From: Celerinatantimonas sp046054165
GTDB lineage: Bacteria > Pseudomonadota > Gammaproteobacteria > Enterobacterales > Celerinatantimonadaceae
DNA length: 64,000 nucleotides
Assembly (NCBI RefSeq): GCF_046054165.1
Contig: NZ_JBFNXK010000013.1
Span: 1 to 64,000, forward strand
Direction: 5' to 3'
Shown here: positions 45,209-52,632 of the stretch, one piece after another
How positions within the stretch are numbered: position 1 is the stretch's first letter
Layout of the letters: every line of letters begins with the position of its first letter
Position numbers and translations under genes: made by a program
The notes under the pieces: generated by a model
What the model was told of the DNA's origin: nothing
What the model saw: only the letters and a program-made list of their open reading frames with translations
The model's database searches: none

Positions 45209-46216
45209 ATGTCAAAAACCAGAATTACCGTCATCCCAGGCGATGGCATCGGCCCCGATATTGTTAAAAGCGCATTAGCGATTCTTGATCACGTTGGATG
45301 TGACTTTGAATATGACTATGCTCAAGCGGGCCTTACCGCGTTGGAAACATCTGGCGAACTGCTTCCCCAGGCTACACTCGATTTAATCAAATCAAATGGA
45401 ATCGCTTTAAAGGGCCCTTTAACCACTCCGGTTGGAAAAGGTTTCACATCCATTAATGTCACATTACGTAAACACTTTAGCCTTTACGCCAATGTTCGCC
45501 CCGTTCGAACATTTGTAGGGACTAAGGCACGCTATAGTGATATTGATATTATTACAGTACGTGAAAATACCGAAGGTATGTATTCTGGTGAAGGCCAGAT
45601 TATCGATGATGCACGGACTCATGCTGAAGCTAAAAGCGTCATCACTCGCCAAGGAGCAGAACGAGTCATTCGTTTTGCCTATGAATTAGCTCGCCGTGAA
45701 GGACGTAAAAAAGTTACCACACTTCACAAAGCAAATATTCTAAAAACAACTTCAGGATTATTTTTAGAGGTCTCCCGGGAACTTGCCAAAGAATATAGCG
45801 ATATCGAAAGTGAAGAGATGATCGTCGATGCCGCCTGTATGAATTTGGTTATGTACCCAGAACGGTTTGATGTCATTGTTACTACTAATTTATTCGGTGA
45901 TATTATTTCAGATCTCTGTGCCGGTTTAGTCGGTGGATTAGGCATGGCTCCGGGGGCAAACATCGGTAAAGATGCGGCTATCTTTGAGGCTGTACACGGT
46001 AGTGCCCCTGATATCGCCGGGAAAAACATTGCTAACCCAACATCCGTCATTTTAGCTAGCATACAGATGCTGCAATATCTGCATATGAATGACAAAGCAG
46101 ACCAGATCTTACATGCATTAAAAGCGACTATTGCTGAAGGTCAGTATACAACCCGTGATTTAGGTGGCAACAGCAGTACCGATGAATTCACTCAGGCCGT
46201 GATTGCTCACTTGTAA
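45209..46216 (+). CDS. NAD-type isocitrate dehydrogenase (short form)
   Basis: This 335-residue beta-decarboxylating dehydrogenase resembles the NAD-dependent isocitrate dehydrogenases of Pseudomonas, Shewanella and mitochondria rather than the 416-residue NADP enzyme of E. coli. Motifs: VIPGDGIGPD, NVRP and VRENTEGMYSG for substrate binding, TTLHKAN, TNLFGDIISD (metal aspartates) and AVHGSAPDIAGKNIANP (adenine binding). The ATG at 45209 follows an AGGA site; a TTG 21 bases upstream is in frame but has no support. Homoisocitrate, isopropylmalate or tartrate dehydrogenases are related, so substrate and cofactor are inferred from overall similarity. Confidence 0.85.
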   Translation: MSKTRITVIPGDGIGPDIVKSALAILDHVGCDFEYDYAQAGLTALETSGELLPQATLDLIKSNGIALKGPLTTPVGKGFTSINVTLRKHFSLYANVRPVRTFVGTKARYSDIDIITVRENTEGMYSGEGQIIDDARTHAEAKSVITRQGAERVIRFAYELARREGRKKVTTLHKANILKTTSGLFLEVSRELAKEYSDIESEEMIVDAACMNLVMYPERFDVIVTTNLFGDIISDLCAGLVGGLGMAPGANIGKDAAIFEAVHGSAPDIAGKNIANPTSVILASIQMLQYLHMNDKADQILHALKATIAEGQYTTRDLGGNSSTDEFTQAVIAHL

Positions 46217-46242
46217 TCGCTCGCCATCTCATCTGAACTCAA

Positions 46243-46269
46243 TAAGGGGCTTTTACGCCCCTTTATTTT
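46243..46269. terminator. Bidirectional terminator between isocitrate dehydrogenase and rlmM
   Basis: An AAGGGGC/GCCCCTT stem with a TTTTAC loop is followed by a T-rich run on the right and preceded by A-rich sequence on the left. The two genes converge. Confidence 0.85.
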
Positions 46270-46285
46270 CATAGCACACTGCAGA

Positions 46286-47341
46286 TTAATCTCGATGTAA
46301 GCAAGCAAAAACAGTGATCTCTTCTCGATCATGATAGAGTTGTTTGGCCCTCACCTCAAACCGATACCCCGTTTGAGATAACTCTTCACGAAGTAAACTC
46401 AAATCTTGTTGCACTTCCGCAAAACGTTTCTTCATTGGTAATTTCAAATTAAAAATTGCGTATTTACACCAACCAGATAGCAGCCACTTTAACATGAGCC
46501 GCGTCACTCGCGATGGTTTTTCAACCATATCACAAACTAGCCAACTCACATTTTTTCGGCTCGGCACAAATTTAAAGCCATCTTCACGATAATGAGTGAG
46601 TTGTCCTGATTCCATCAAATGCTCAGCCATTGGCCCATTATCAATAGCATCGACATACATACTGCGACGGATCAGTTGATAACTCCATCCTCCTGGACAT
46701 GCGCCTAAATCAACGGCATGCTGTCCTGGCTGGATATAGCGTGCTCGCTCATCTTCATTTAATAACACCGCAAAGGCCTCATCCAATTTCAATGTTGAAC
46801 GACTAGGTGCCACTGAAGGTTGTTTCAGCCTTAAAATTCCCATCGGATAAGGGCTACTATTAGACGCTAAGCGAACCCCCAGATAGAGCATCTGACTATC
46901 CAGCCAAAATAACTGCAAGATATAATCACTCGACGATTCCAAGAAGGGCACCAAAGCCTTTTGCAGAGGTTTGTGAAACTTACGACAAAACCCTGATAGT
47001 TGTTTTCCTGAATTTGTATCTGGATAATCTTGCGCGAATTGAGAGCATTTCCCCCATGACTGACTCAAAGATAAAATCTCACTGATTCGGTCATCGGGAT
47101 TTAAATGCAATTTTTGATATACGACTTGCCACTGACGGGTAAAGACCAGTTCTCTAAAATCCAACTTTCGGTGAATGGCTAACGCATCGCCTGCGGTAAA
47201 ACATTCAAATTCAACAAACCCTTGCTCATTTTTAGTTCGGGCAAAACCGCTAATTCCCAGCTGATTCGCATGGAACTGGATCTCAGCTGCACAATCATTT
47301 TCAAAACCACTGCGACAACTGAGCAATAATGACTCACTCAC
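46286..47341 (-). CDS. rlmM: 23S rRNA (cytidine2498-2'-O)-methyltransferase RlmM
   Basis: RlmM (YgdE) methylates C2498 of 23S rRNA before 50S assembly. The 351-residue protein has an N-terminal THUMP-like domain (about 1-180) and a Rossmann methyltransferase domain with the SAM motif VDLGACPGGWSYQL and the catalytic-site lysines of the RrmJ-like family. It overlaps ygdD by eight bases, the same pairing as in E. coli. Confidence 0.94.
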   Translation of the reverse strand: MSESLLLSCRSGFENDCAAEIQFHANQLGISGFARTKNEQGFVEFECFTAGDALAIHRKLDFRELVFTRQWQVVYQKLHLNPDDRISEILSLSQSWGKCSQFAQDYPDTNSGKQLSGFCRKFHKPLQKALVPFLESSSDYILQLFWLDSQMLYLGVRLASNSSPYPMGILRLKQPSVAPSRSTLKLDEAFAVLLNEDERARYIQPGQHAVDLGACPGGWSYQLIRRSMYVDAIDNGPMAEHLMESGQLTHYREDGFKFVPSRKNVSWLVCDMVEKPSRVTRLMLKWLLSGWCKYAIFNLKLPMKKRFAEVQQDLSLLREELSQTGYRFEVRAKQLYHDREEITVFACLHRD

Positions 47342-47714
47342 TTTTTGCTCTCATTCCAGTAAAATATAATAACCCCCACCCAACAATCAGAATGACACCA
47401 CCTATAGGGGTAATTGGACCTAAAACCGAACGCCAGGCTTCCAGCCATGCTGCAGGTAAACAGGCCATTAAATAGAGACTACCGGAAAACAACCAGCTAC
47501 CGATAATCCAACACTTTCCACTGCGACTCGCAATATGAGATACGGCTAATGCAGCCGCTAAGTGAATCAACTGATACATCACACCCGTATGGATCCAGCT
47601 TAAAGCCTGTTCAGGTAGAATATGGGATAAACCATGAGCAGCACCGGCGCCCATACCAACGGAGAGCATGCCTCCTAGTGCAATTAATACTCGCCAGAAC
47701 GGGGAATATGACAT
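47334..47714 (-). CDS. ygdD: DUF423 family inner-membrane protein YgdD
   Basis: This 126-residue integral membrane protein has four predicted segments (about 9-30, 45-62, 68-88 and 97-119) and the family feature GAGAAHGL near the first helix. Function unknown; YgdD and rlmM are adjacent to gcvA in E. coli. The start lies within the last 31 bases of the hydrolase gene upstream, so translation may be coupled. Confidence 0.9.
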   Translation of the reverse strand: MSYSPFWRVLIALGGMLSVGMGAGAAHGLSHILPEQALSWIHTGVMYQLIHLAAALAVSHIASRSGKCWIIGSWLFSGSLYLMACLPAAWLEAWRSVLGPITPIGGVILIVGWGLLYFTGMRAKSE

Positions 47715-48334
47715 CGAATAAACCTTTTTATTTCATCTGCAACATACTGAAGATTATCTATCCAGCTCAAACCACTGCTTTTACGAGGCTTGAATCCATG
47801 ATCACCATCGCGAATCCAGTGAATGGAAACCTGTGATGGCAATGATAAATGCCGATATTCATCAAAAGAACCAAAATTATCCCGCTCTCCCTGACAAATA
47901 AGAGTAGGAACTGACAGCTCAGCTAAATGCTCGCCTCGGAATGAGTCCGGTTTGCCAATAGGATGAAATGGAAACCCCAGAACAATAACGCCTTGCAACG
48001 TATTTAACTCCAGCGCGACGTGAGTCGCTACACGTCCACCCAATGATTTGCCACCAATAAAAACAGGCCCATCCCACTTAGGAATAATATTTTTATAAGA
48101 TTGGATTAATTTGGGTAATCGATCTGGAGGACGTCGTTTCCCTGTTTCAAGACTTAATTGCATATAAGGGAAATGAAAACGCAATATGGCAATTTCATCG
48201 ATTAATAAGGGAACCAACTGCTCAAAAAATTCATGTTGATATCCCGCACCAGCCCCATGCGCAAGAATAAGCAATGGCGCATGCTCTGGGCCTTGAAGCA
48301 ATACCTCATCAGGATTCAACAACATCTGCTCCAA
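47684..48334 (-). CDS. Alpha/beta hydrolase of the KANL3/Tex30 type
   Basis: This 216-residue protein belongs to the small bacterial alpha/beta hydrolases (COG3571-like). It has an oxyanion HGAGAG motif near residue 27, nucleophile Ser97 in GGKSLGG, an acidic residue in CQGERDNFG and the catalytic His in RDGDHGFKPRK. No signal peptide. The substrate is unknown. It overlaps gcvA by 26 bases and ygdD by 31, so gcvA-hydrolase-ygdD-rlmM is probably one transcript. In E. coli gcvA and ygdD are direct neighbours. Confidence 0.82.
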   Translation of the reverse strand: MEQMLLNPDEVLLQGPEHAPLLILAHGAGAGYQHEFFEQLVPLLIDEIAILRFHFPYMQLSLETGKRRPPDRLPKLIQSYKNIIPKWDGPVFIGGKSLGGRVATHVALELNTLQGVIVLGFPFHPIGKPDSFRGEHLAELSVPTLICQGERDNFGSFDEYRHLSLPSQVSIHWIRDGDHGFKPRKSSGLSWIDNLQYVADEIKRFIRCHIPRSGEY

Positions 48335-49226
48335 ATTCTCGCTGCTCTTCTTTGACCAGATTAATCATCCATTCTCTAAATGCAACAATCTTACCTTGCT
48401 CGGCCTGAGAGGGATGGCAGACTAAATAATAGGCATTTTGACTCACCAGAACTTGCTCGAACGGGCAAACTAAGCGTCCTGCTTGGATCTCAGGTTTTGC
48501 CAGTACCGAGTGCCCCAACGCGACCCCCTGCCCATAGATAGCAGCCTGTAACACCATTGTAGAATGAGAAAAAATAGGCCCCTGATTGACATCCATTTTA
48601 ACCCCAACCTGTTTAAACCAAGCTTTCCAGTCATGTCGAGAGGTATCATGCAGCAGAGTGTGATAGCGTAGATCCTCAGGTTTATTCAACGGCTTATCAC
48701 CATTAAGTAATAAAGGTGAGCACACTGGAATCAAATATTCAGTATGCAGCTTATCAGCTCTTAATCCCGCCCAATTACCTCGCCCATAATAAACGGCCAC
48801 GTCCACATCATCGGTCAATGAACCTTCATCCCGATCAAGGGCTTTAATACGCACATCAATATCAGGATGAAGTTGACTAAACTTAGAAAGACGGGGAACC
48901 AACCACTGTATCGCAAAACTAGGTTGTAAACTGATGGAAATAGCACCTTTTTCACCCCGAGCCAGCAGCCGATCAGTAGCTTCACTTAATGATGAAAAAA
49001 TATCTTTAATATCAAGAAAATAACTCTGACCTTCTTCAGTCAACAACAATGAGCGGTTTTTGCGGCGAAATAGTTTTAATCCGAGATACTCTTCAAGACC
49101 TTTGATCTGATGACTCACCGCAGCCTGAGTCACAAAAAGCTCTTCAGCCGCCCGCGTAAAGCTCAGATGCCTCGCAGCTGCTTCAAATGCTTTCAGTGCG
49201 TTCAACGGTGGTAAACGACGTGCCAT
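48309..49226 (-). CDS. gcvA: LysR-type regulator GcvA
   Basis: GcvA controls the glycine cleavage genes and activates the small RNA gene gcvB. The 305-residue protein has the winged helix-turn-helix (about 6-65, FTRAAEELFVTQAAVSHQIK) and a periplasmic-binding-like effector domain (about 90-295). The start RRLPPLNALKAFEAAARHLS is characteristic of GcvA. The divergent gcvB on the other strand, as in E. coli, makes the assignment firm. The glycine cleavage genes are not in the window. Confidence 0.95.
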   Translation of the reverse strand: MARRLPPLNALKAFEAAARHLSFTRAAEELFVTQAAVSHQIKGLEEYLGLKLFRRKNRSLLLTEEGQSYFLDIKDIFSSLSEATDRLLARGEKGAISISLQPSFAIQWLVPRLSKFSQLHPDIDVRIKALDRDEGSLTDDVDVAVYYGRGNWAGLRADKLHTEYLIPVCSPLLLNGDKPLNKPEDLRYHTLLHDTSRHDWKAWFKQVGVKMDVNQGPIFSHSTMVLQAAIYGQGVALGHSVLAKPEIQAGRLVCPFEQVLVSQNAYYLVCHPSQAEQGKIVAFREWMINLVKEEQREFGADVVES

Positions 49227-49282
49227 GTAACAACCTGTTAACGGATAAAATTTTCTAATCGTTCATGATTATAATTTATCTA

Positions 49283-49311
49283 TTGCTATCAATCCAGCGA
49301 ACTCTTATAGT
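49283..49311 (+). promoter_or_regulatory. gcvB promoter
   Basis: A -35 TTGCTA (49283-49288) and a -10 TATAGT (49306-49311) are separated by 17 bp and face right, giving a predicted start near 49318. GcvA would bind upstream, between this promoter and gcvA. Confidence 0.65.
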
Positions 49312-49317
49312 GCATCT

Positions 49318-49505
49318 GCACCAAACAAGGGCTTAATGATAAAGCGGATTATCTCAGCTTTATTCTTGACCTGTCATTTCATGAATGACCATTTGGTTGC
49401 GATGTTGTGTTTGCATTAGAGTCGGTCGTTTCCGACTTACCTCCTGTACATTTGACTTGTCTGTCAAATTTATTTCGGCTAAACCTTTTGGTTTAGCCTT
49501 TTTTT
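49318..49505 (+). ncRNA. gcvB: Small regulatory RNA GcvB
   Basis: GcvB is an Hfq-dependent RNA that represses many amino-acid and peptide transporter mRNAs. Three hallmarks are visible: a GU-rich region R1 (49395-49414, GGTTGCGATGTTGTGTTTGC), a central AGTCGG/CCGACT hairpin (49420-49437) and the conserved region R2 with CTCCTGTACATTT and GTCTGTC (49441-49466). It ends in a strong terminator, GGCTAAACC/GGTTTAGCC followed by seven T (49477-49505). The length is about 188 bases against about 206 in E. coli, with a shorter R1. It is divergent from gcvA, as expected. Confidence 0.93.
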
Positions 49506-49901
49506 ATCCTGAAATAAAAATATCAACGAGGCAAAAAATATTCCACAGCTGACCAAAGATCAATAATCATGGAATTTTTTAACAGATCTCGCTAAGACTC
49601 TCAGCATCATTTCCACATCACCAAGGCACAAGCCCATACCTACATTTACTTGTAACAACATCTGAGATAATCGTTATGACTACAGATCACTTGGGGGAGA
49701 ATATCGGCACCGGTTTGTGTTTATACCAGACGCTTAAAATAAGCAGACGTTGTCTTATCGAGTGCTCAACATCTGACTTACAATAAACAGCACTCAATGG
49801 CCCGTCCAATAAGACCGCTGAATGCTACTTACCTTCGATAATAGTGATGACACGTTTCAAAATAAACTACATTTAAAATACATATCACTAAAATGGAACA
49901 A
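49506..49901. other. Gap between gcvB and the YhcH gene
   Basis: No gene-like frame was seen in these 396 bases. One 7-bp inverted repeat (GAGTGCT near 49760 and AGCACTC near 49789) spans 22 bases of spacer. No clear terminator for the leftward yhcH-type gene was found. Confidence 0.4.
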
Positions 49902-50381
49902 TCAACAGTTTTCAGTAGATAACAAGCTCTGATGAACTTTAATCACTACTTTGGTGATCGCTTCTGGCACATCATCCACTGCAATTAAAGGCCGATGTGG
50001 GCAACCGGGAGGGAACACTACAAATTCTCCAGCCGATAACTCTATAAATTTTTCTTTTTCGACCTGTCCAAAAGCAATATCCGATGTCGCAAGGCGATCA
50101 TCATCGACCTGAACAAAAGGCTGCAATGCACAACCGTAACGTTCACGCCCTTTCAACACAATTTGAATATCCAAATAATTCTGATGAACTTCGCTACGCC
50201 GAGCAGCTAAAACCTGGGTAGTCGTCTCATCCACATTGTAAAATAGTTTATCCCCATCTAGCGGATAACGTCCTGCTTTCGGCATCGTCATGAGTGTTTC
50301 TTTTAATGATGCTAAGATGGAAGCAATCAACGGATTGATGACCCGAACGGATTCCAAATGATCCAGCGAACCTATAAACAT
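49902..50381 (-). CDS. YhcH/YjgK/YiaL family (DUF386) cupin-like protein
   Basis: This 159-residue protein belongs to the DUF386 family (E. coli YhcH, EbgC and relatives), beta-sandwich proteins that bind a divalent metal and in one case act as sialic-acid anomerase. Likely metal-site residues are visible: the EVHQNYLDIQIVLKGRE segment (His and Asp), the FPPGCPHRP His and a C-terminal KVVIKVH His. No sialic-acid genes are nearby. It lies 14 bases after the O-antigen-ligase-like gene, so a role on a surface sugar is a reasonable inference. Confidence 0.85.
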   Translation of the reverse strand: MFIGSLDHLESVRVINPLIASILASLKETLMTMPKAGRYPLDGDKLFYNVDETTTQVLAARRSEVHQNYLDIQIVLKGRERYGCALQPFVQVDDDRLATSDIAFGQVEKEKFIELSAGEFVVFPPGCPHRPLIAVDDVPEAITKVVIKVHQSLLSTENC

Positions 50382-50395
50382 ACACCCTCTTTGTA

Positions 50396-51658
50396 TTAAT
50401 CGGATAAATTACGCAATATCGACCAAATCGTAATAATACTTAGAATATAAATCATCACGCCACTATTATGTGAAAACATCGACTGAGTTAATGCAAAATC
50501 CATAAAGCAGACAGGAACAAGTACCCCAGCCATGGCAACACTTTTATACTGCCAATGAGAAGCATAATACCGGACTTGTTTCACAAATAGACGAAGTGGA
50601 ACGCCATAGACAAACAATAAGAGAATCAATCCAATGATGCCATATTCACTCAAATTCGTCAGATACTCATTATGCGCATGACCATACTGAACCACGGAAG
50701 AATTGATCAGCCCTTGGTTGGCAAGGATCTGTTTTTCAACCTGCAGATCATATTTTCCAACGCCTAATATCGGGGCTTTTTTGAAAAGATAAAAGGCAGC
50801 TTTCCACATTTCAAACCGTTCTCCAGACGAGGTAACGGCATTCTCCCCTGAGATATAAGCCTGTACGTTCGTAATCGTGTCATCTATCCGTTGATAGACA
50901 TTGGTCTGAGGAATGGCAATAACAATTCCAGCTAAAACCACAAAGCTTATCAATATTAGCATTGCCCGAGTTCGTCCGATCAGCTCCCGAGACTGCCAGA
51001 AGATATACAGCAAAGCCATAGGAATAGCGATCCAACCGCCCCGACTCCCCGATAACGCCGAGGTAAAAAGTCCAGCTACGCCCGCAAGCCCCATAAAAAG
51101 AATCGATTTACGATCATGCATCGCCACAAAATAGATCACTCCGGCAAAACTTAATAAGCCGAACAATACCCCAAGATCGCCAAACATAATCGGATGTTGA
51201 AACCCATTGGATCGGTCAGCATCTAAAATGATTTTCTGGTACAAACCGACGGCACATCCAGATAATGCACCCACCGCGATTCCATACCAAAAGGCACGAA
51301 TCGACACCGGATATCGACGCAAAAACAAATAGGGAAAAAAAGCAATGATAAAACGAGAGGGTTTATCCAAGCCAGTGAGTTCAAACACATGAATACAGCG
51401 GAAAAATAGGAAGCTCAGACCATAGATAATAAATGTCCATAAGAGCCATTTATCCTCTCTACTCCAGGGCATCATAAATCGCTTAGGTTTAATACAAAAT
51501 GCTGCTAAAGCTCCCGCCACCAACAACGTTGAACCATAGCTATATCCACTGCTTACAGACAGCGTTAAAGCAAAAGTTAAAAAAATGGTAACAGACGTTA
51601 CTAATTGCCATCCCTGCTTTAATTTGTTCATCCACTCAGGACGTTCCATATAACTCAT
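50396..51658 (-). CDS. O-antigen ligase / polymerase-like membrane protein
   Basis: This 420-residue protein has about 11-12 hydrophobic segments and a large periplasmic loop (about 255-320) with a GVGKYDL segment followed by YGHAHNEYLTNLSEYG. The histidine-rich H-x-H-N-E-Y motif is typical of the WaaL ligase / Wzy-like (Wzy_C) superfamily. It may attach O-antigen or another polymer to lipid A-core or polymerise sugar units; sequence alone does not decide. It forms a two-gene unit with the YhcH-type gene and has a long AT-rich upstream region. No glycosyltransferase cluster is adjacent, which is unusual for a polymerase. Confidence 0.82.
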   Translation of the reverse strand: MSYMERPEWMNKLKQGWQLVTSVTIFLTFALTLSVSSGYSYGSTLLVAGALAAFCIKPKRFMMPWSREDKWLLWTFIIYGLSFLFFRCIHVFELTGLDKPSRFIIAFFPYLFLRRYPVSIRAFWYGIAVGALSGCAVGLYQKIILDADRSNGFQHPIMFGDLGVLFGLLSFAGVIYFVAMHDRKSILFMGLAGVAGLFTSALSGSRGGWIAIPMALLYIFWQSRELIGRTRAMLILISFVVLAGIVIAIPQTNVYQRIDDTITNVQAYISGENAVTSSGERFEMWKAAFYLFKKAPILGVGKYDLQVEKQILANQGLINSSVVQYGHAHNEYLTNLSEYGIIGLILLLFVYGVPLRLFVKQVRYYASHWQYKSVAMAGVLVPVCFMDFALTQSMFSHNSGVMIYILSIITIWSILRNLSD

Positions 51659-51921
51659 CGTATTATTGTTCAGTATGTAGCTTATCTTTATTGAGTGTAG
51701 ATGGCGATTGCGAAGAGATCACAATCCTCATTTACTATAGACAAACGGATATCGTTAAAAATTTACGCTATCTTACAGAATTAGTGACAGATTTCCATTA
51801 GTATCCACTATTTTCTAAGCTTCAAAGAGCATGCTATATCTCTATAGAATTTTTCCTGAGTTCGAGATACACCTCCAATGCGGCATGCTTCATCGCTCTT
51901 TTTGTAACTTAAAACTATCAC

Positions 51922-51948
51922 TGATCAAAATATGGATTATTTTGATCA
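51922..51948. repeat. Perfect 27-bp palindrome
   Basis: TGATCAAAATA (51922-51932) and TATTTTGATCA (51938-51948) are perfect 11-bp reverse complements around TGGAT. No T run follows on either side, so an operator is more likely than a terminator. It lies 264 bases upstream of the ligase-like gene. Confidence 0.8.
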
Positions 51949-52183
51949 TAAATAGTTATTATTTTATTGATATATACTTTCACCATTCTAATTAGTTCAA
52001 TACTAGTTTAATTGAATAATTAAAAACATAAATCGAAGTATACCTCATGAAAATTTCTATCATTATTTAATAAATCATAAGTAAACCTTCGGTACACTTT
52101 AAAATAACTGTCACTCTTCAGGGTGTGAATATTTATAAAAATAAAACATCTATATTTATTCTTTTCCGACACAATACATAAGT

Positions 52184-52198
52184 TTAGAATCATTCTCA
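52184..52198. promoter_or_regulatory. Fur-box-like 15-mer
   Basis: On the minus strand TGAGAATGATTCTAA matches 11 of 14 defined bases of the 7-1-7 Fur consensus TGATAATNATTATCA. No iron-uptake gene is adjacent, so a functional role is uncertain. Confidence 0.3.
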
Positions 52199-52350
52199 TT
52201 CCTATCTTGTTTTTGTTTATCTCATAAATCCATCTAAAATTTAGTTGTCTTTGATAAATAAATTTTATTGTATTTAGTTATGCATGCCTATTTCATAATA
52301 TATATAATGTTTAACCTGTATTCGGCTATATAAATCCATTGCCAGAGTCT

Positions 52351-52365
52351 TACGAAATTCGTAAA
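52351..52365. repeat. Perfect 15-bp palindrome upstream of cfa
   Basis: TTACGAA and TTCGTAA flank a single A, 268 bases upstream of the cfa start. This size and symmetry suit a dimeric regulator; the regulator is unknown. Confidence 0.45.
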
Positions 52366-52632
52366 ATAACAGCTCCAAGTTATAACCCTAAATAGTTCAA
52401 AATCCGATAACGAGCAGGTGGGATCATATATCCATTATTTTTCTTAATGCATCATAAAAATGACAATAATAGGTCATCGACTGATCACAGATGTCAGAGT
52501 AATATGAAGTAGCTTTGTTGTAGGAAACGAACCCTTGGACTAAAAATCAAACCGATAACAACTTTCGTCTATTATCGTGAATTTTATGTAGTTTTTCACT
52601 TTACTTCAGGACTAAAGTAAGGAGGCTTTGTC

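Larger units (their letters stand above)
51659..52632. other. 974-base AT-rich intergenic region
   Basis: This is the longest non-coding stretch in the window and clearly richer in A and T than its surroundings. It separates the leftward ligase gene from rightward cfa. It holds a perfect 27-bp palindrome (51922-51948), a Fur-box-like 15-mer (52184-52198), a perfect 15-bp palindrome (52351-52365) and several promoter-like AT runs. No frame with recognisable protein features was found. It may be the remnant of a lost gene or a long regulatory region. Confidence 0.6.

Noticed and set aside
45724..46095. 123-codon antisense frame opposite isocitrate dehydrogenase
   Set aside because: The sense gene has all family motifs; the antisense frame has none.
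52047..52070. Tiny frame beginning MKISIII in the AT-rich gap, like the start of a glycosyltransferase
   Set aside because: It stops after seven codons and no further glycosyltransferase-like sequence was found in any frame nearby, so a pseudogene cannot be supported.
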